The notes under the pieces were generated by a model. The model saw only the letters and a list, made by a program, of their open reading frames with translations, was not told the origin of the DNA and did not search any database. Below, piece by piece: positions 1 through 12,612 of a stretch of DNA of 64,000 nt; the stretch's first letter is position 1, and every line of letters starts with the position of its first letter. The translations under genes were made by a program, and so were the position numbers. Origin of the DNA: Acanthornis magna (Eukaryota; Chordata; Aves; Passeriformes; Acanthizidae). Location of the stretch: NCBI GenBank assembly GCA_036785705.1, contig JAWUZG010000001.1:3038001-3102000 (forward strand), given 5' to 3'.

Positions 1-3000
1 GCCTCCTAAATAAGTGAATTGATTTTGACTGCTCTTAGTGCCCAGAGATTGTGCTGCTTCTTGGAGAGATATATTGGTACTGAGCCCATCTGATAATTAG
101 GTCACCCTTAAGGAGGCATGCAAGCACAAGTTGGAGCCAAAAATAGGAAACTGGGCATTTTTGACCTATATTTGTATTTTTAATAATGTTGCAATATGTC
201 CTAAATGACTAAAGAAGAAAAGAGTGGGAATTGTGGCTAAGAATCTCCCAGAGTCCCAGCATGGTAAAAGGAGAGGTGAATTGTGATGGATTCATGTGGA
301 GCCTCCCTGGAGAAGCTCTGTCCCTCCCTGGAGTCCTGATTGGAAAAATGAGCCAATGATAACCTGAAGGATGCTGATGGCAGCAGGCAGGCCATCAGTT
401 CACTGGGATTACCTGTTTGCATATTTGACCCTTAAAATGTGACATTCTCCTGTCAGAAGGGTTTCTGAGCAGGTGCATCAGTGCAGCCTGAGGATCTCAG
501 GGAGGTTCAGGAGCTGGATGGGCTCGGGGTGGGCAGAACTGCTTTGTGAAGCAGTGTGAGGCGGCCTGACGACTGCAGGAGTCACTTTGCCAAAGCTCCT
601 TATCTGTTTCACAATCAACATTATCAGTTAGTGAATTTTTGGCACAGAAATCTCCAGCTGTTTCCTCAGAATTCCACAAATACCAAAGGATGGAAACGTG
701 TATATTTTGTCAAGCATTGTGTTAGTTAATTTTTTAGGTTTGTTTTTTTTCTTTTAGGAAACAGCATACAGTACTAAACCATGGATTAGTAGGATCTAAT
801 TCAACAGGAGACATGTTTGTTTTTTAAACATTATTACATTATCATCTTCCTAAAGTATTAAATCCATTGCCTTAGCACATTTCAGGATTTACTTTGCTTG
901 CAGTATACAAATAACACGTATAATACATTACATTTTGTAAGTGTCTCTCTACCCCACTCTTAATCTCTATTTCAAGCTACAAGAATTCCAGTTTGTAAAA
1001 AAAAGCTATTTTTCTTTCTGTTGGAAGCACTATTTGAAGTTCATTCAGGGTTGCTTTCTACTAAAGAAAGATGATAATATCAGCTTGCCTACACAGGTAG
1101 ATATGTGAGCTTATATGTAATATATCTTACAAGAAGTTACAAGCCCAGAAAATGCTGCAGTTCATAATACCTAGGAAATAATGTAAATCTTCGAAAAACT
1201 CATGCATTTGAAGGAGCTTTCAACTACTGCCAACACTGTTCCTTCAATCCTGCTGGATTGAGTGTGTGTCCATGGATACTCCTGGTCTGTTTACCTAAGG
1301 CAGAATAATTATAAGTAATAGTAAAAAAATAATGATTAAAAATCTTTTATTTATTATTTATTATTATAATTAATGTCTTAATCTAATTGTTTCTCAAAGG
1401 AACTAGTTGCTTGAAAAGGGCGCTACTGAATTATTTTATGTAATGGTCAAACAAAAATATCTGCAACACCTGCATATGTTTAAAACCAAGTAAAGCAAAC
1501 CCTCGACTGCTTCTGCTGTTTGCAGTACTAAAATTTGCAATATGGATGAAAAGAACCAGAGTCTCAGTGAACTGAATAGAACTTTACAAAGGGTCTGCAA
1601 AGGACCTGGCTGAGTAATTTTACATGAGGCAAGATAATCCTTGAATTCTGCAGCTCCCAGGGGTGTATCTTGTGGATGTGCTATTGCAATAAGGTTGTGC
1701 TTGCACACCCCACTTAGAAACCCGTCTTCCATGGAAATAATTATTCATGCACCTTCAGGATTCATAACTCCTTTAACTACAAACTCGAATTTTCAATATA
1801 TAGTTTATCTCATCTCTGTTCTAAAATACCATGGATAGGACTCCTAAGTGTCTGAAGGAAATAAGTCTTTTGGAAATATCTTGTTGCAATGGAAAGACAA
1901 ACACCTCCCAGGGACTATTTATCTGATCTTAAGATAGACGTAGGAGAGAGGGGAAAAAGAAGATGTATCAGGCCATCCTCTCCCATGTACCAGAATTTGA
2001 ATTGCCATATATGCATGTGGTAAGCACTTGTAGAACAAAAACACTGCTTTCCTTGAATGATAGCCTTGGACTCCGCTGACACTCTTTTTCTTTTTTTTTT
2101 CATGGAGAGATGCTACTGCATGTTGTTTGTCAATGCTTAGTGCTGAAAGTGTGTCAAAGATGTTTCAGGCACACCGGGGGCAGTGTGAAGGAACCTGTAC
2201 TCCAGGCAGGAGATCCTGGCCTCAAGTAGAGCCTTCTTGATTTCAGATCAGAAATTCTTCAGAAACTGCTTTATAAGTGGCTGTATTTTGAAGTGGCTCC
2301 ACATGGAGGTCATTTCAGCATCGGGGCATGCGTCTCGGAACAATAGCCTGCTCCAAATTGTGTGAGATAGCAGTAATAAACACGAGAGCACAGCTGGAAG
2401 TTCCCTGTAGAAATGGCTTTGATGTGAACCCAGTGGTGCTTCAAGGAGCACAGCCACAGCCCTTGGCCCCACAGAGTGAAACAGAGCCATAAGTGCTCCG
2501 TAATTCTTCTTTGTTTTCTTCATATTGTGGTGATTCAATTTGGTTTGATTTCAGTTAGAGTTGCAGTTGGAAATATCTAATGGTCAGCTATGAAGTTTAA
2601 CTCGAGCCAGTCCACAGTGCATTATTATTCTATTCCTGAGCCTGTCTAAAATACTTCCCACCCAAAACCAAAGGCGATTTATCATTGTGGTGGGGACAAG
2701 GCACAACGTGTTGCAGGCACAGTATTGAGGTACAACTTGTAGTTTACTCTAGATGGCCTTCGCTGAGCAAGGCATTTCAACAAAACAGAAGCATCCATGT
2801 GGAATTGGCCCAGAATATTAACTTGCTTTTTACTCTCTCTCTCTATCTTCATAATCTCACAGGAAAAAGTGCCCTTAAACACCAAGATTCCCAAAACCAG
2901 CTTAGATTCACAAAGACATGCCCAATCAATAAACCCTTGTTTGTTGAAATACCTTCTGCTAGATAGATAGGTTTGGAGGAAAGTTATAGAACTGAGGACT

Positions 3001-4199
3001 AGAAAACTACAAAAATAACCAGCCAATAAGTTTTTCTGCCATACCTATAGTAGCTTTGGAGGCTCTGTTTTCTCCTCTTTCTTTGCACTGCTGTGGAAGG
3101 TCCATGGTGTAGACAATGTAATTTCATGACAGCCGTAAATGTCAAGTTAGGTGTTAACATAAATTACTAGATGAGTATCCCTGATTTTCATTTCTCCCAA
3201 GCTTTCTTAGCTCTCAAAAACCCAGGCAGTGCTGAATTGTATGGATTTATGAGCCTAAAGTTATTCTCACGTTGTTGGAGACCTTGGCTTCTGAAGGTGC
3301 AAAGAATTTGAACGACTTGGTTCACCTTTTAATGTTTTTTTCCTTTTTTTATTCTTGTATAAGTCAATGTGCACAAAGGACTCTGTAAAATATAAAGCTG
3401 CTTGCAGAAAGCCAGAACCAGGAGGATCACCGTGGGGAAAGACTCCTTCTCCTCTCCCTCTCGGTCGTTGCTTGCTCTCATTCACATGTGCATGCACACA
3501 AAGAAGAGACCAGGCATTGAGAGCATGGTGCTCTCCCTTCCTCCTTTGCTCACTCCTGCTTCCCTTTTCCTGTTCCTTGAGAAGATTTGGACAATCTTTC
3601 ATGGGAACAGTTCACCTGTGAGTAATGAAGAAGGAGAGGGACACTGACTTGCAGGAGAAAGGCTGTGATATTGGTGTATGTCTTTCTATATTGTCGTTCT
3701 TGTTTCTCCTGACTCTTCCTTGCTCTCTTGCTTTTCTGGTGCTCTTTCCCTGGAGTGCATCTGTCACTTTTATTTTATCCTATCCAAGCACAAGCAGAGC
3801 ACTTAAACTTACTAGAATCTTCCTTTTTGACATGTCAGACAGCACTTCTGAGATACCGGAAAATGTGCAAGTTTTTGCTTCTTTCTTCATACCAGTGGCA
3901 ATGTGTTTGTCACAGGACCTTATGGGAAATAAACCGCCCCAGACCAGGAAAATCTACTCTCCTTTGCCAAAATTTGCCCTGAGAAACAGAACCAGTGCTT
4001 GTTGGTACTGTTAACAATGGGGAGACGACCAGTTTGTGCGAGGGTGAATACTCGGATTGGCTGGAGATCACTGTAAAGGGCAGACAATTTAATGCCAATC
4101 ACACATGCTAGTTAGATTAGAATACTGATGAGTCCTAGTGAAAGGCCAACTGCATCTCCTTTTAGCAAAAATATTAAAATGCCCTCATTTCTCCCCCTC

Positions 4200-4400
4200 C
4201 ACCTTCAGATTCTCCACAAGAATAAATTAAAACTTGGAGGTGTGGTTATTATCACAGAATAATTAGACCCCATGGGATTAGAGACACTCAACATTTGCTA
4301 ATGCCCCTGGGTTGTGATTATCTAATAATGATGATGCCTCTGTCATTGCTTAATTATTCTTCCCCTTTAAAATGTTCCTTCTGCAGTCAGAGCCCGTAGA
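4200..4400. other. AT-rich block with clustered homeodomain-like TAAT/ATTA sites
   Basis: This intronic stretch is repeat-free and unusually dense in ATTA, TAAT and GATTA cores, with neighbouring TGATTATC and TCTAATAATGATG strings. Such composition is typical of conserved vertebrate developmental enhancers. No alignment was available, so the enhancer idea is inference only. Confidence 0.25.
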
Positions 4401-5644
4401 ATGTGTTCATTTCAGCCAGAAACACCACTGCAAATTCCTGAGAGCAATGTCACATGGGCACCATGATTGACTTGCCCACTTCTCCCCCACACCCGTGTTT
4501 ATAATCCTCATTTCATAAGCTCCAGCATTACTACATTTGAATCATTCTCCTTTTCCATAAAACATTTCATTTGTGTGTTTAGGAGAAAACTTTGGGGCCT
4601 CCCCGTCTTCAAAACAGCCAGCTAGTGCTACATAAAGAGGACACACCTGAATCAATTGACCTTAAATATGTCGGATCAGATATGCCCAGAATCCCCCATA
4701 ACTCCAGGTTGGTGGTCCAGACTCCCACCTGGAATAAGACCCACCTACAGCTGGGTGCCACTCATCTCTGTTTTAGAGAGTACCACCACCAATCTAAGAC
4801 ATTATAAACCAGGCCAAAGTCGGAAGTTTTGCACAGACTTTGTCCAACACAATTAAACTTTGTCCAGCATCTTTAGTCTTTCACTCAGGCCAGCAGGTGT
4901 TCCTCGTGTATAGATACAGTTTTCAAGACACAGTTCCAAACATCATTGGTTTTTGCAACTCAAGATTAGAAAGAAAAAAGAGAACGCAGCCTTAATCTGA
5001 TTATCCTTAAATCCAGTGTTGTCTCTTAGCTTTGTTATCCCTCTTGGACTAAGCAAGGGACAAAGGCATATTTTATTTACCCAAAAGATTTTATGTACTA
5101 TACAAAGATTTTAAATTCAGCTTGCTAAAATTAGAGATTTCTAGTTTAGGTTTAATATGTCTTTTGCTTTTGTCCTTAAAGCTCTCTTATAAACTCATAC
5201 AATTTTTTTCTGTCACTGACTGGGGAGCTGTTAAAAATCTGATTTTTTATTTTCCTTTTTTTCAGTGCTTTTACTCCCTTTGTATAATTTTCTTTATATC
5301 CTTTATTTATGTTCTTCTACTGTAATTTTATTTTCTGTTGCACATTGCTGAATCTAAGAGGAATCTAAAACCTCAAAGAAAGATCCAAGGTCAGAACTTC
5401 CTTTTGTTAGATGTAGATCAGGCCCTGGAGACCTTGCCCACAAAACGTAGTTGTGGCAGCCTAGAATCAAAACCACAGACGAGAGTTAAGTGGCTTATTC
5501 AATGTCAACCTCTGTTTCTTTAAACAGACACAAGAACAGAAACCAATTCTACTGTTCAGTTTTCAACACCTCTTCATTCTTCAGACTTCTTTCTTTCTGC
5601 CTTAGTGTGAGCTAACTTCTACTTTTCTCCTATGCTGCTCTAAT

Positions 5645-6385
5645 TCCCATAGAATAATTGAGGCTGGAAGGTCAGTTGGGACATCTGTGGCCCAGCTCCC
5701 TGCTCATGTGCGATCAGGTTGCTTAGGGCTTGATCCAAAAAAGTCTTAAAAACCTCCAAGGACACAGATAGAGCAATCTGGGTAATCTGTTCCAGTGCTT
5801 GACAATCCTCATGGTACAAATGCTTTTAATTATATCTGTACTGAAGCTCTCTTGTTTCAATGTACTTCTCATCTTCCCACCATGTACTCTATCTAGTGGA
5901 TGACCTCCTTTCAAGTACTGGGAGGCTGCTTTAGGTTCACCTGGAGCCATGTCTTCTCCAGCCTGTTACAGGATGAGTGCTGGAGCCCCTGACCAACTTG
6001 TTGGCCTTCCACTGAGCTCCCTCCATCTGATCAGTGTTCTCCTTGCAATGAGGAGCCCAAATCTGCATACAGTATTTAGATGTGATCTAACGAGCACTGA
6101 GTAAAGAGGGAACCTGGATCTCCTGGCTCATCTCCTGTTCCACAGTCCAGGATGCTGTTTGCTTTCTTTGCTGCCCGTGCATGCTGCTGCCTCATGGTCA
6201 CCTCCCACCAACATTCCCACAGGTCCACTTCAGCAAAGCTTCTCCCCAGCCCATCCATCCCCTGCCGTGTTATTGAAAGGGATTATTTCTCCCCAGGTGC
6301 AGGACTTTGCATCTGTCCTTGTTAAATTTCATAAGGTTCATGTTGGCCAGTTCTGCCCATTGAATCCCTCTGAACAGCAGCCATT
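5645..6385 (-). mobile_element. CR1 LINE 3'-end fragment
   Basis: Reading the minus strand, this matches the 3' part of avian CR1 non-LTR retrotransposons. On the plus strand it starts with a degenerate ATAGAATAATTGAGGCTGG tail. The usual antisense landmarks follow in order: the 'ctgttccagtgcttgac' block, the 'gaggagcccaaatctg' block and the 'gcaggactttgcatctgtcctt' block. At ~740 bp it is the longest CR1 copy in the window. It is 5' truncated, carries many mutations and has no intact reverse transcriptase. Confidence 0.85.
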
Positions 6386-7582
6386 TAGGCAGGACCAGTG
6401 TAAGTCACATCCATTTTGTCTGGCCTGTGGAGCTCAGGAAGGAGGTGGAAAATCAGAAACACGCCCAAATTCAGTACAAGAAAGAGCATTCTGGACTCGG
6501 ACAACTGCCAGTACAGATCTGATAGGAATGTCTCCCAAAAGAGAACATTTTCTCTGCAACTTCTCATGCTCAAAGTCACAGAGATGCTGAACCTAAAATC
6601 TGTGGGTAATATTGATCCCTGGTGCGCTACTACATCATCTTAACTGGAGCAAAATAAGTACTTTGAACACCGAGTTATTTAAACTCTCCTTTAAGTAAAA
6701 CAGCAAGAACAAAGTAGTGGTTCACAGGTGAGTGGTGACAAGCAAGTGGCTGATACCAGAGTGAACACTGAGCTTCCTGTTGTGCCCTGCATTCATACTG
6801 ACAGGCAGTTGTGGGGTGTCACCAAGGGCTGCCTAAGGAAAGCTGTCAGCAGGGCTGACACAGTTACCAGGTGGATCTCTGTGTGGAAAGTCTCAGCACA
6901 GTTAAGCCAGTCTTGGAGCTGCCCTGAAGCCCTGCTGCACCAGAAAGTTGGTTCTGCTCCAGAAATATTATAGCTGCTCTTCACAGGGATGGGGTTGGCA
7001 AGGTGTACAGCAACCCTCCATGCCCGCAAAGAGTTGAAGCTACCCTTGCTTTTTTTTTGCCCATTTTCTCCGTTAGTCGTGCCCTAAAACCAAAATAATG
7101 TTTCCAGTAAGAAACTTCACTTAAAATGTTTATAATGCCTCATGTTCTTAGTATCTTACTCCAAGACTTCCAGTCTGTGTATCATTTCCAGACATTATGC
7201 CCATGTTGGAAGAGGAGGAATGGAACAGGACAAGCTGGAGAGGAATGGGGAAGTGCACAGTTTACACTGCCCATAAATAGTGCCAAATTAGCACATATAG
7301 CAGGCAGCTTCCAAGAGATTCTTTTTTTTTTTTTTTTGTGGTATAGGACTTTGCTGAGAAGTCATCAGAATTCTCTTTTTACTTAGACATTGACCAAAAA
7401 AAGTAAGGGAGAATGAGGTTAACTATGCACTGCAAGCCATTTCTCTGTTAGATCATAGTGACAGATGTGTGATTGGAATAGGTCCTTTCCTTCAGAGCAG
7501 CAGAGAGAGGGTGGGTTATTTAGTACTTTGTGCTCAGGCAGCCTTCCTGGACCCTGACCTTCCCTGTGGAAAAGAGGATTCC

Positions 7583-8004
7583 TGAAGATTATCAGAGGAA
7601 TGGAACACCTCTCCTATGAGGAAAGGCTGAAGGAGTCGGGGTTGCTCAGCCTGGAGAGGAGAAGGCTCCGGGGAGATTTTACTGCGGCCCTCCAGTATTT
7701 AAAGTGGGCCTGCAAGAAAGATCAGGACAAAACTTATAGCAGGGTCTGTAGAAATAGGACAAGGGGCAATGCTTTTAAACTAAAAGAGGGTAGATTTAGA
7801 CTAGATACAAGGAAGAAATTTTTTATTACAAGGCTGGTGCGATGCTGGCACAGGCTGCCCTGAGGGGTGGTGGATGCCCCATCCCTGGAAGCAGCCATGG
7901 TCAGGTTGGACAGGGCTTTGCACAGCCTGATCTAGTTGAACATCACTCATTGCTCGTCTTTAAAGATCCCTTCCAAGTGAAACCATTCTCTGATTCTATG
8001 ATTC
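7583..8004 (+). mobile_element. CR1 LINE 3'-end fragment
   Basis: This is a sense-oriented CR1 tail. It begins near the conserved 'atggaacacctctcctatgaggaaaggctga' region, passes through 'ctggcacaggctgccctgaggggtggtgga', and ends in TGATTCTATGATTC, the diagnostic CR1 3' repeat. The 87-codon open frame at 7600-7863 is only the relic frame of this element and is not a host gene. Confidence 0.92.
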
Positions 8005-9044
8005 ACTTTATAAATTGGCCTGAGGAGTGAGAGGGGTGGGATTTGCCCAAGGTTGTATTAAAGACAAACATAGATCTGTGGTTTCAGTACACCAAAGAGC
8101 TCTACCAAGGACACTCCTTGGTCTGAGACGTAGGAGGTAAATAAGCATGACAAAAATGTGCCTGTGCCTCCAAGATACAGCTTTCTAAGAGACCAGGCAG
8201 CAACTGTGAAGAAGCAGAAACCTTGCAGCAAAAATCATTGCAATTTCTTTATCCAGGGCAGCACAAGACATTTTCCCTCAAACTGGGAAAGGCATCAGTA
8301 AGATCTGGTAGTTGAGCTCATCTGCGTGTTCTTTAGGGCAATTCAGCCCAACCTGAAATAGAAATCTAAAGGTAGGGTGTCTGGATTGGAGGTTTTTAAA
8401 TCTCAGAGACAGTCTAGTTTTGACTAGACTAGCTTAAACTAACAGTGAGGCTGCCAAAGGTTGGGAAATTAATTCCATCCACAGTGTGTGTAGCAAAGCC
8501 AAAGAAATATTTACACATCATTGCTTTTCCTAGATGCTGTTATCCTGAATCTAGTTTTCCAGCTGAGGCAAATCCAGATGATGTAAATCATTATGACTCT
8601 ATTGACATAAGCAAGCCAAAAGAATGGCCAAAAGTCTCTATGCTAATTCCGATTTTTTTTTATGTTGGCATAGTTTTTAGGAATTGTGTTGAAGTGTTAT
8701 TTAAATTAAAATTTAAAGGAGAAATGGCTCATTGCTAGTTCATATTTCCATTAAAAAAAAAAAAAAAACACTGACCTAAAAGGTGTTATAACCTTTAAGA
8801 GGCAGAAGTAAATGTTTTGAGAACATTTGAAAATGCCAGCTCCTTCCAGCCTTAAAAATCTCCATGGGTGCAACATTACTAGTTAAACACAAATACCTGC
8901 ATTGTGTAGAGCAACCACTCCAAATGAAAATGTGTTCTCTGCATCAAAGAGAACTCTCTTAAAGAATATATTAACCAACAGCCACGTTGGCTTGGAGCTT
9001 GAAGCTGATAGCAAAAATTCCATCAGTTAATGGAGGAAGCATAA

Positions 9045-9358
9045 TAAGAGGAGGGGCAGGCACTGATCTCTTCTCTGTGGTGACAGTGACAGGACCCGAG
9101 GGAATGGCCTGAAGCTGTGCCAGGGGAAGTTTAGGTTGGATATCAGGAAAAGGTTCTTCACCCAGAGGGTGGCTGGGCACTGGAACAGCTCCCCAGGGAA
9201 GTGGTCACAGCACCAAGCCTGACAGAGTTCAAGAAGCATTTGGACAATGGTTTCAGGCACAGGGTGGGATTCTTGGAGTGTCCTGTGCAGGGCCAGGAGC
9301 TGGACTTGATGATCGTTGTGGATCCCTTCCAGTTCAGCATATTCTGTGATTCTGTGAA
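9045..9358 (+). mobile_element. CR1 LINE 3'-end fragment
   Basis: This is another sense CR1 3' UTR. It contains the 'gacaggacccgagggaatggcctgaagctg' block, then the 'aggttggatatcaggaaaaggttcttca' block. It ends with GATCCCTTCC and ATTCTGTGATTCTGTGA, the characteristic octamer-type tail. The open frames crossing it on both strands are incidental. Confidence 0.92.
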
Positions 9359-12300
9359 TGTTCTGGTGTGGAGGGTGGAGGAAGTTGTGAAATGTGGGGG
9401 TTTTTTTCATCTATTTGGTGTCAGAGGAACCTGGTAAAACACAATTTATAAATTATGTAGGTAGCCAATCTATTTTTGTCTTCTGGACCACTAAAAGACA
9501 TAAATATAGAAAGTATTCTGACAGTGAATTATTCTTCCTTTGCCATTACTCTGAGCATTTGTGGAGCCCAGGAGTTTTGCTGACACAGGAGAGTTATACA
9601 GGTTCCCCCAAAGTAGTGCAGTCATTTGCTGTTACCACAAGGCATGTGATTTTTCTTCTTTCCCTTCAGTTTAATATATGTTACAATTTTTTAGTTGAAA
9701 AGAACTAGAAAATGGCAAAGGAGAAGCGCAGTCCTTGTCTCTCAATGGATTTCAGCATATTCTGGGAGCACATGAAGTAAAAACTTTCAGCTGATCTAAG
9801 CCTTCACACTTGTCTTTTCAGACCTTTTAATTTTTGTTTCATCTTCCTTTAGTTTTCTGGGGGACAAGGCATACCATTGCTTCCTCTCTTGGTTTTATAC
9901 AACATTTTATTAGAAATTTTCACCTCTCTTAATATCTTGGACCTTTTATGCTCCCTTTATGATAATATTTTAGCTCATCACTGTCTTCATTTCATACATG
10001 CAAATCTCAGCCAATTAGTGTGGAGTCTTTTAGGAAGCCTCATGCAGAAGGTGCTTGATCTGTCCCAGCACCCTAAAAAAAGGAGCCCCCTTCATTTCTA
10101 TTCACCCCATGTTCAATAAGATAGTGGAAACCACACAATTTGTTCAGTTTCTTTCTCCTCTAAGGAATATTAAGCCAAAGAGGAAAGAGCATTGTCCCAC
10201 TGCAACTGTGAGGCAGATCACTGCTAAGCAGAAGAAATACCACAACAACCAAACTCTCATTTCTGAGGTGCTTTAGGGCTGCAGCAAGTATTGTACAGGG
10301 ATCATGTGCCAAGTCTTTATTCAGGCAAACTAGATAATCTGCATTGCAGCTTCCAATGGGAGAAGCACTGAGGCACCTGCTCTTTATTTGTCTGATAGAA
10401 CAGAGAAACTTGATACCAAAAAAAAAAGAAGAGATGTTGGCCCCAGATGCTGACCATCCCTGGAGTATGTGTTTGAGCAGTCAGACTATGATAAGAGCCC
10501 CCAAAATTTACTGTGGGCTGCACAAGAAGGAAGGTTTAAAGCAAATTTTTTTTGCCTTCCCCAATAGATGTGTTGACAATCCATAAGCATATGGCTCTTG
10601 TCCACAGGAGTTATTTGCCCCCAGCTTTAATGTAATTTACAGGCATTTTCCTAGTCCCCATTTCTCTCATTTCTTAAATATATGTGTTTCCTCAAGAGAA
10701 AATGGTAATAATCCTCTGAAACAGAAAATGGATGGAATTTAGTCTGGTCAAAAGCAATCAGATCCTTCAGATTTGAGTTTTCTATGCTTCATTTACATGA
10801 TTTGCTAATGAACACTGACAGAAACGCAGACCAGTGTTGGTCAAAGGGAATTCACTTTGGTTTTTTCCTCTCTTCTCTGTTGGTGCCCACATTATCTGAC
10901 AAAAGTGGGTGGTTTTTTTACTTGTTTTTTATTACTTTTTTAATCAAAGACATTATTGTATTCTTATTGCTTTGTGGGGCCAGATTGAATAATCTAAGTT
11001 GCTTCTATTTGCAACATATGAAATTGTGCAAGTTAACATCAGAGATGCTAAGACACAAGGAATGCATAACAGAGTCTGGAAATCTCTCTTCCCCCACAGC
11101 AAGAGTGTTCTTTGTACTTTGAGGCCCCAAGAGTGTGAAAACTTGTCTTTGGTGGGTCTTAATGTTGCAAAGGCAGGTTATTTGTAGGTTAGAGCTTCAA
11201 GGTTTACCCACAGAGCGAAAAAGTTTCCTCCTAGTTTCCTTACTGGATCTTGTCAGCTCTAGAGACTGCACTTCCTTGAGGGTTCACTGAGTAATCTGAT
11301 GTGTTTGACAGCCCAAAAAAGCATCAAGATAAAAGTGGTCTTAACCATTTCATAGCTAGGTAATGAATAGGAGCAAAAAAAAGCATGGTGTAGACATGAT
11401 GTGCCTTCAGTACATCATCAACAAAACTCTGACTTTAAATATTCACTTTTTGTAAGATAATGCAACTTTCTAACAGAAAGGAAAGAAAGTCTTTATGATT
11501 GATACTCTAAAGTAGGGCTCAGGAGACAAGCTAAAAACTTAATTGCTTCTGCAGCTTTTATGAGTGTGATTCATCTGGTATAGCTTTACCTACCTGTGAG
11601 TTAAGTGTTTAATCTGCACTGGATATTCAAGGCCCTTCTGTGAGGCAGACAAGTATTTCTAGCTTACCCGACCTATCCCAAACGACAACTATTACTTTCT
11701 TATGACAAGACAGTGAGTCTCTTTCTCTCCCTAAACACATAATTTAGATGAATTCATCTCACCCACCTTCCTTATTCCCTTGACATTGTAGCAGAAAGGA
11801 CATTTTCTCTACATTTTCCCCTCTGGCAGAGCCTCTGGGGGTACATACCATATCATAGGGGTGCATACACATGACTAGCTATGTACAAAGCCCAGGATAA
11901 AAGCCTGCAATAAAATGGATGGTAGCTACATTTTGTATTTGCCTGATCATTCTTCTTTTTCTAATCTTCATGTCTTTGAATGAAGTTCATACAGTATCCT
12001 AGAGCATAGTGTCTTCACTTAGAATAATTAAACTTACTCTTAGAATATTTGGGGCCCAGAACAGTAAGCTGTTTTGTGTCAAAATTGCTGAGTAATTCTT
12101 GTTGGTTCAATGATGGACTTTGAGGTGTGTGGCAAAATCCCAAAAGCCTGGTTAGCTGTTGGTGAGGGTGGGATGCTAGGTTGATTGACCAATTTTTGAG
12201 AAAGTGTCTGATCCCACACATCCTGATTTGGTATTATATTTGCAAATAATAGCACAACGCTGAATTTTGTGATCTAGTATTTGCAGTTCTAGACTCATCA

Positions 12301-12480
12301 ACCCCTCCCATGAACAATCATACTATTAATGTCTTGAACAAGGTTGATCCTGTTGGTCTCATTTTCTTTTTTCCTTCTCCTTGCAACTAGCCCTGTTGTG
12401 TTCCACATGATTGTAAGCTGTTCTGTGATCAAGTAAAATAAACAAACTATGGCCTTAATTTTGCTTTGGTTTTCTTTCAG

Positions 12481-12600
12481 TTGCTGCATCAACTGCTAAT
12501 TCCACAGCTGGTGCGGCCATGAATTCTTTGACTTCTCTGGGTACTCTCCAAGGATTGGCTGGAGCCACTGTTGGACTGAATAATATTAATGCACTAGCAG
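12481..12600 (+). CDS. CELF2: CELF2 coding exon, divergent linker domain (short-donor form)
   Basis: This 120-nt exon encodes 39 complete residues of the CELF2 linker between RRM2 and RRM3, including NSTAGAAMNSLTSLGTLQGL and ending at the GLNNINALA motif. The linker is low-complexity, rich in Ala, Ser, Thr and Asn, and in this family mediates splicing activation and nuclear localisation. The acceptor is TTTCTTTCAG|TT; the first two bases complete a codon begun upstream (Val in known CELF2). The donor used here is GCAG|GTACCG, leaving one base (phase 1). A second donor lies 12 nt downstream. The match to mammalian CELF2 as I recall it is near-identical, with Ala where mammals have Pro in the AST-NST segment. 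CELF1 differs clearly in this region, which makes CELF2 the better call. Confidence 0.95.
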
Positions 12601-12612
12601 GTACCGTAAACA
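12601..12612 (+). CDS. CELF2: CELF2 optional 12-nt exon extension (alternative donor)
   Basis: Between donor 1 (GCAG|GTACCG) and donor 2 (AACA|GTGAGT) lie 12 nt that would insert Gly-Thr-Val-Asn without shifting the frame. Both donors leave phase 1. Donor 2 has the better consensus (GTGAGT). Joined to the downstream acceptor 2, it would give ...ALAGTVNSMAALNGG. I recall a mammalian CELF2 isoform with a closely similar insertion, but could not check it here. Confidence 0.75.

Larger units (their letters stand above)
1..12480 (+). other. CELF2: CELF2 intron, 3' portion (5' end outside window)
   Basis: This is noncoding DNA upstream of the first recognisable CELF2 exon. It ends in a pyrimidine-rich tract and TTTCTTTCAG at 12471-12480, a good splice acceptor. 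The next upstream CELF2 coding segment (the linker ending ...LTSPV in the mammalian protein) was not recognised here, so the intron probably begins before the window. It holds three CR1 fragments (5645-6385, 7583-8004, 9045-9358), short A/T runs and an AT-rich block around 4200-4400. No RNA gene or other exon was recognised. Confidence 0.75.

Noticed and set aside
7600..7863. 87-codon frame that looks protein-like (MEHLSYEERLKESG...)
   Set aside because: This is the well-known relic frame of the CR1 3' region, not a host gene.
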